A stretch of DNA of 8,485 nt from Polaribacter sp. (GTDB taxonomy: Bacteria; Bacteroidota; Bacteroidia; Flavobacteriales; Flavobacteriaceae), in NCBI GenBank assembly GCA_030731695.1, contig JANQTK010000257.1, positions 1 through 8,485 of the forward strand, read 5' to 3'. A program made the position numbers and the translations under genes. Shown one piece after another: positions 6,268 to 8,485 of the stretch. How positions within the stretch are numbered: the stretch's first letter is position 1; the number at the start of each line of letters is the position of its first letter. The notes under the pieces are model-generated. The model did not search any database. It worked only from the letters and a program-made list of their open reading frames with translations, and was not told where the DNA came from.

Positions 6268-7032
6268 ATGAAAGAAGTTTCGGTTGAAGAAAAATTAAGA
6301 GCGTTGTATGACTTGCAACTTATTGACTCAAGAATTGATGAAATTAGAAGCGTTAGAGGAGAATTGCCTCTAGAAGTGGAAGATTTAGAAAACGAAGTTG
6401 CTGGTTTAAAAACTAGAGTTTCTAATATGGAGCAAGAAATTGCAAACTTAGAAACTGACATCAACAATAAAAGATTGGTTATTGATGAAGCAAAAACGTT
6501 GACAAAAAAATACGAAGAGCAACAAAAAAAGGTTAGAAATAATAGAGAATTTGATTCTTTATCGAAAGAAATCGAATACCAAGCTTTAGAAACTGAGTTG
6601 GCTGAAAAAAGAATTAATGAGTTCAAAGCAAAAATTGCTCAAAAAACGGAAATCATTAATGGCACTAAAGAAAAATTAGCAAAACAAGAAACTCATTTAG
6701 CTCACAAAAAAGCTGAGTTAGATGCGATTCTAAAAGAAACAGAAAAAGATGAAAAATTATTGTTAGAGAAATCTGAAGAATTTTCGCAAGTAATTGATGC
6801 ACATCTTTTAACAGCTTACAAAAGAATCCGTAGTAAAGTAAAAAATGGATTGGCTGTTGTTGCTTTAGAACGTGGTGCTTCTGGTGGTTCTTATTTTACA
6901 ATTCCACCTCAAGTTCAGTTAGACATTGCTAATAGAAAAAAAATCACCATTGATGAACACAGTGGAAGAATTTTGGTGGATCCTGCTTTAGCAGCTGAAG
7001 AGAAAGAAAAAATTGACCAAATTATGGCTTAA
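6268..7032 (+). CDS. Coiled-coil protein with cysteine-less zinc-ribbon-like tail
   Basis: A 254-residue cytoplasmic protein. Residues about 5-175 are a long antiparallel coiled-coil hairpin rich in Glu, Lys and Leu, including the family-typical turn region NNREFDSLSKEIEYQ (91-105). Residues about 190-240 align with the C4-type zinc ribbon (Pfam zf-RING_7) that normally reads CxGC...IPPQ...CExCGRIL. Here the frame is intact (GASGGSYFTIPPQ, 203-215; DEHSGRILVDP, 229-239), but the four cysteines are S205, S208, D229 and S232. The protein contains no cysteine at all, so zinc binding by the standard site is impossible while the surrounding fold residues are kept. It is translationally close to the Nif3 gene (2-base gap), a pairing known in many bacteria. 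Its biochemical role is unknown; nucleic-acid or partner binding has been suggested for relatives. Confidence 0.88.
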   Translation: MKEVSVEEKLRALYDLQLIDSRIDEIRSVRGELPLEVEDLENEVAGLKTRVSNMEQEIANLETDINNKRLVIDEAKTLTKKYEEQQKKVRNNREFDSLSKEIEYQALETELAEKRINEFKAKIAQKTEIINGTKEKLAKQETHLAHKKAELDAILKETEKDEKLLLEKSEEFSQVIDAHLLTAYKRIRSKVKNGLAVVALERGASGGSYFTIPPQVQLDIANRKKITIDEHSGRILVDPALAAEEKEKIDQIMA

Positions 7033-7048
7033 TTTTTTAAGTATATTT

Positions 7049-7088
7049 AATAAAAAACTCGAAGTGTAATTACTTCGAGTTTTTTATT
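7049..7088. terminator. Two-way intrinsic terminator
   Basis: A perfect 17-base inverted repeat (7049-7065 and 7072-7088) has a 6-base loop, GTAATT. The stem core CTCGAAGT/ACTTCGAG is flanked by A6 on the left and T6 on the right, giving a U-tract on either strand. It sits between the coiled-coil gene stop (7032) and the stop of the convergent DUF349 gene (7093) and should serve both. Confidence 0.9.
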
Positions 7089-7092
7089 TTTA

Positions 7093-8485
7093 TTAATAAT
7101 CTAATTTTTTGATATAATCGAGTTTTTCTTTCCAAACCGCTAACTCCTCTTTAAATTCATTAACTTGATTTTTTACATTCAAAACCAAAGGATTATTTTT
7201 ATTAGAAATTGAGAAAAAACTTAAATTATTTTCCAATTGCTGAATTTCTCTTACTATTTCATCAATCTTTTTTCTAACAAATAATTGTTCACTATCCAAT
7301 TTCCTATAATCATTGTTTTCAAAATAAGAATCTACCAAATTTTTAAATTTTAAGAAAACAACTTCGTTTTTATCTAATGAGAGATTGTCTAAAGTGGTAT
7401 CAATTAATTTATTGAATTTACTATCTAAATGTTTTGAATTTTTAGGCAATCTTCCCAAATCTTGCCATTCGTTCATTGCCTCAAAAACCTCTTCCTTTTT
7501 AAATTTTTTCTTAGTTTTTAATGACTCTAAATATTCCATTTTTTTATCAACAACAACCTGCTGCTCTTTACTTACAGCATTTTTTTGTTGATGAAATCTA
7601 TTGAAATAATAGTTACAAGCAGCCTTGAAACGTTTCCAAATATCATCCGAAAATTTACGAGGAACATGACCAATTTTTTTCCAGTCTGATTGGATTTTTT
7701 TCATAGCATTGGTTGCCATTTCCCAATCTTCACTATCTTTTAATGATTCAGCCAGTTCAATCAATGCCATTTTTTTCTGTAAATTTTCTTGCTGTTCTGA
7801 TTTTTCTTCTTTATAGAATTTGTTTTTTGCAGCATTGAACTTTTTGGTTGCATTTTTGAATTTTTGCCAAATCTCTTCACTTTTTGCATAAGGAAGTTTG
7901 CCAATATCAAAGTATTTTTTTCGCAAAGCCTCTAATTCGTCAATACTTTTTTGCCAATCGTTATGAGTACTGTTTTTAGAAACATCTAAAGCGTTAATTT
8001 CAGCGATAACTAACATTTTTTTGTCAATCATCTCATCATACTTCGAGTGAATTTCTTTAAAATACTCATGTCTTTTATCATGAATTTTTTTTGTAATATC
8101 ACTGAATTTTTGCCAAACTTCTTCTCTCACATCTCTAGCTACAGGTCCAATATCTTCTTTCCAAATTTTATGCAATTCTTGCAATTGTTTTGCAGCAAAA
8201 TTGATATCTTTTTCGTTGGCTAATGCTTCTGCTTTTTCAATAATCTTAAGTTTCTCATCTAAATTATGTTTAAAATCTAAATCTCTAAAATCATTACTTA
8301 AGTGCAATAAATCATAAAAACGTTCTACATGATGTTGATAGGTTTTCCAAGTATCATTGTAAGTAGATTTTGGAACACCGCCAATTGAATTCCATTTTTC
8401 TTGAATTGCCTTGAAATTTTTATACATTTTAGAAACCTCAGCATCATCAATCAAGGTTTTTAACTCTTCAATAACTTGAAGACGT
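7093..8485 (-). CDS. DUF349 repeat protein, N-terminus beyond window
   Basis: 463 residues are visible. The frame stays open to the right edge, so the true start lies outside; the TTG at 8454 is an internal Leu codon, not the start. The protein is highly charged and helical, with no signal peptide in view. It contains five DUF349 modules of 72-82 residues. Each has a W..(I/L)G.(V/L)P core followed by a W..F helix: KWNSIGGVP, IWKEDIGPV, KYFDIGKLP, DWKKIGHVP and EWQDLGRLP (Gly-containing cores near residues 24, 102, 184, 261 and 333 counted from 8454). The third has Tyr for the first Trp, and the fifth lacks the second Trp. The C-terminal 100 residues are a coiled coil (about 390-450) with no module. 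DUF349 has no firmly known function. It is convergent with the coiled-coil gene and shares its terminator. Confidence 0.92.
   Translation of the reverse strand, partial: RLQVIEELKTLIDDAEVSKMYKNFKAIQEKWNSIGGVPKSTYNDTWKTYQHHVERFYDLLHLSNDFRDLDFKHNLDEKLKIIEKAEALANEKDINFAAKQLQELHKIWKEDIGPVARDVREEVWQKFSDITKKIHDKRHEYFKEIHSKYDEMIDKKMLVIAEINALDVSKNSTHNDWQKSIDELEALRKKYFDIGKLPYAKSEEIWQKFKNATKKFNAAKNKFYKEEKSEQQENLQKKMALIELAESLKDSEDWEMATNAMKKIQSDWKKIGHVPRKFSDDIWKRFKAACNYYFNRFHQQKNAVSKEQQVVVDKKMEYLESLKTKKKFKKEEVFEAMNEWQDLGRLPKNSKHLDSKFNKLIDTTLDNLSLDKNEVVFLKFKNLVDSYFENNDYRKLDSEQLFVRKKIDEIVREIQQLENNLSFFSISNKNNPLVLNVKNQVNEFKEELAVWKEKLDYIKKLDY

Noticed and set aside
6222..6626. 134-codon minus-strand ORF across the Nif3/coiled-coil junction
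   Set aside because: The Ser/Phe/Leu-rich composition is an antisense shadow of coiled-coil codons (GAA/AAA read as TTC/TTT); no domain is recognisable.
8452..8454. TTG as start codon of the DUF349 gene
   Set aside because: The frame stays open for ten more codons to the window edge, so the gene is simply truncated by the window.
1..8485. Mobile elements, CRISPR, tRNA/rRNA, phage or defence genes
   Set aside because: None seen on either strand; nearly all sequence is explained by eight housekeeping-type genes and short spacers, with no spacer over 300 bases.

Overview
The window is an AT-rich chromosomal segment (about 30% G+C by eye) from a member of the Bacteroidota, most likely a marine Flavobacteriaceae of the Polaribacter/Tenacibaculum type. 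This rests on the protein sequences (flavobacterial-style PdxH, LpxK and Nif3, an OmpA C-terminus ending in NRRTTF, signal peptides ending in FGQ or FAQ), on exact TAnnTTTG -7 promoter elements, and on the lack of clear Shine-Dalgarno sequences. It looks like ordinary core genome. I see no transposase, phage gene, CRISPR array, tRNA, rRNA or defence module.

Layout. An intrinsic terminator for an upstream gene (14-47) is followed by a plus-strand cluster: pdxH (vitamin B6 salvage), a SixA-type histidine phosphatase, and a short Ppx/GppA exopolyphosphatase-family gene that must start at a TTG codon. A separate promoter (2205-2235) drives a secreted OmpA-family protein with three internal repeats. 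It converges on a minus-strand gene for a periplasmic thioredoxin-fold protein. Between the two lies an unusually long, perfect inverted repeat (28-base arms) that acts as a two-way terminator and covers the last codons of the thioredoxin gene. Upstream of that gene, on the same strand, is lpxK, which encodes the lipid A 4'-kinase.

A divergent intergenic region (5009-5170) separates lpxK from a two-gene plus-strand operon with a 2-base gap: a Nif3-family dinuclear-metal protein and a coiled-coil 'zinc ribbon' protein in which all four expected zinc cysteines are replaced. A second two-way terminator (7049-7088) separates this operon from a convergent, incomplete gene for a protein with five DUF349 repeats, which runs off the right edge.

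The genes do housekeeping work: cofactor supply, phosphate or polyphosphate metabolism, envelope biogenesis (LpxK, OmpA-like), periplasmic thiol chemistry, and the conserved but poorly understood Nif3/coiled-coil pair. I found no convincing new multi-gene system. The items most worth a second look are the cysteine-free zinc ribbon, the repeat-bearing OmpA protein, the long terminator palindrome, the FH-for-HH change in Nif3, and an inverted repeat covering the lpxK start codon.
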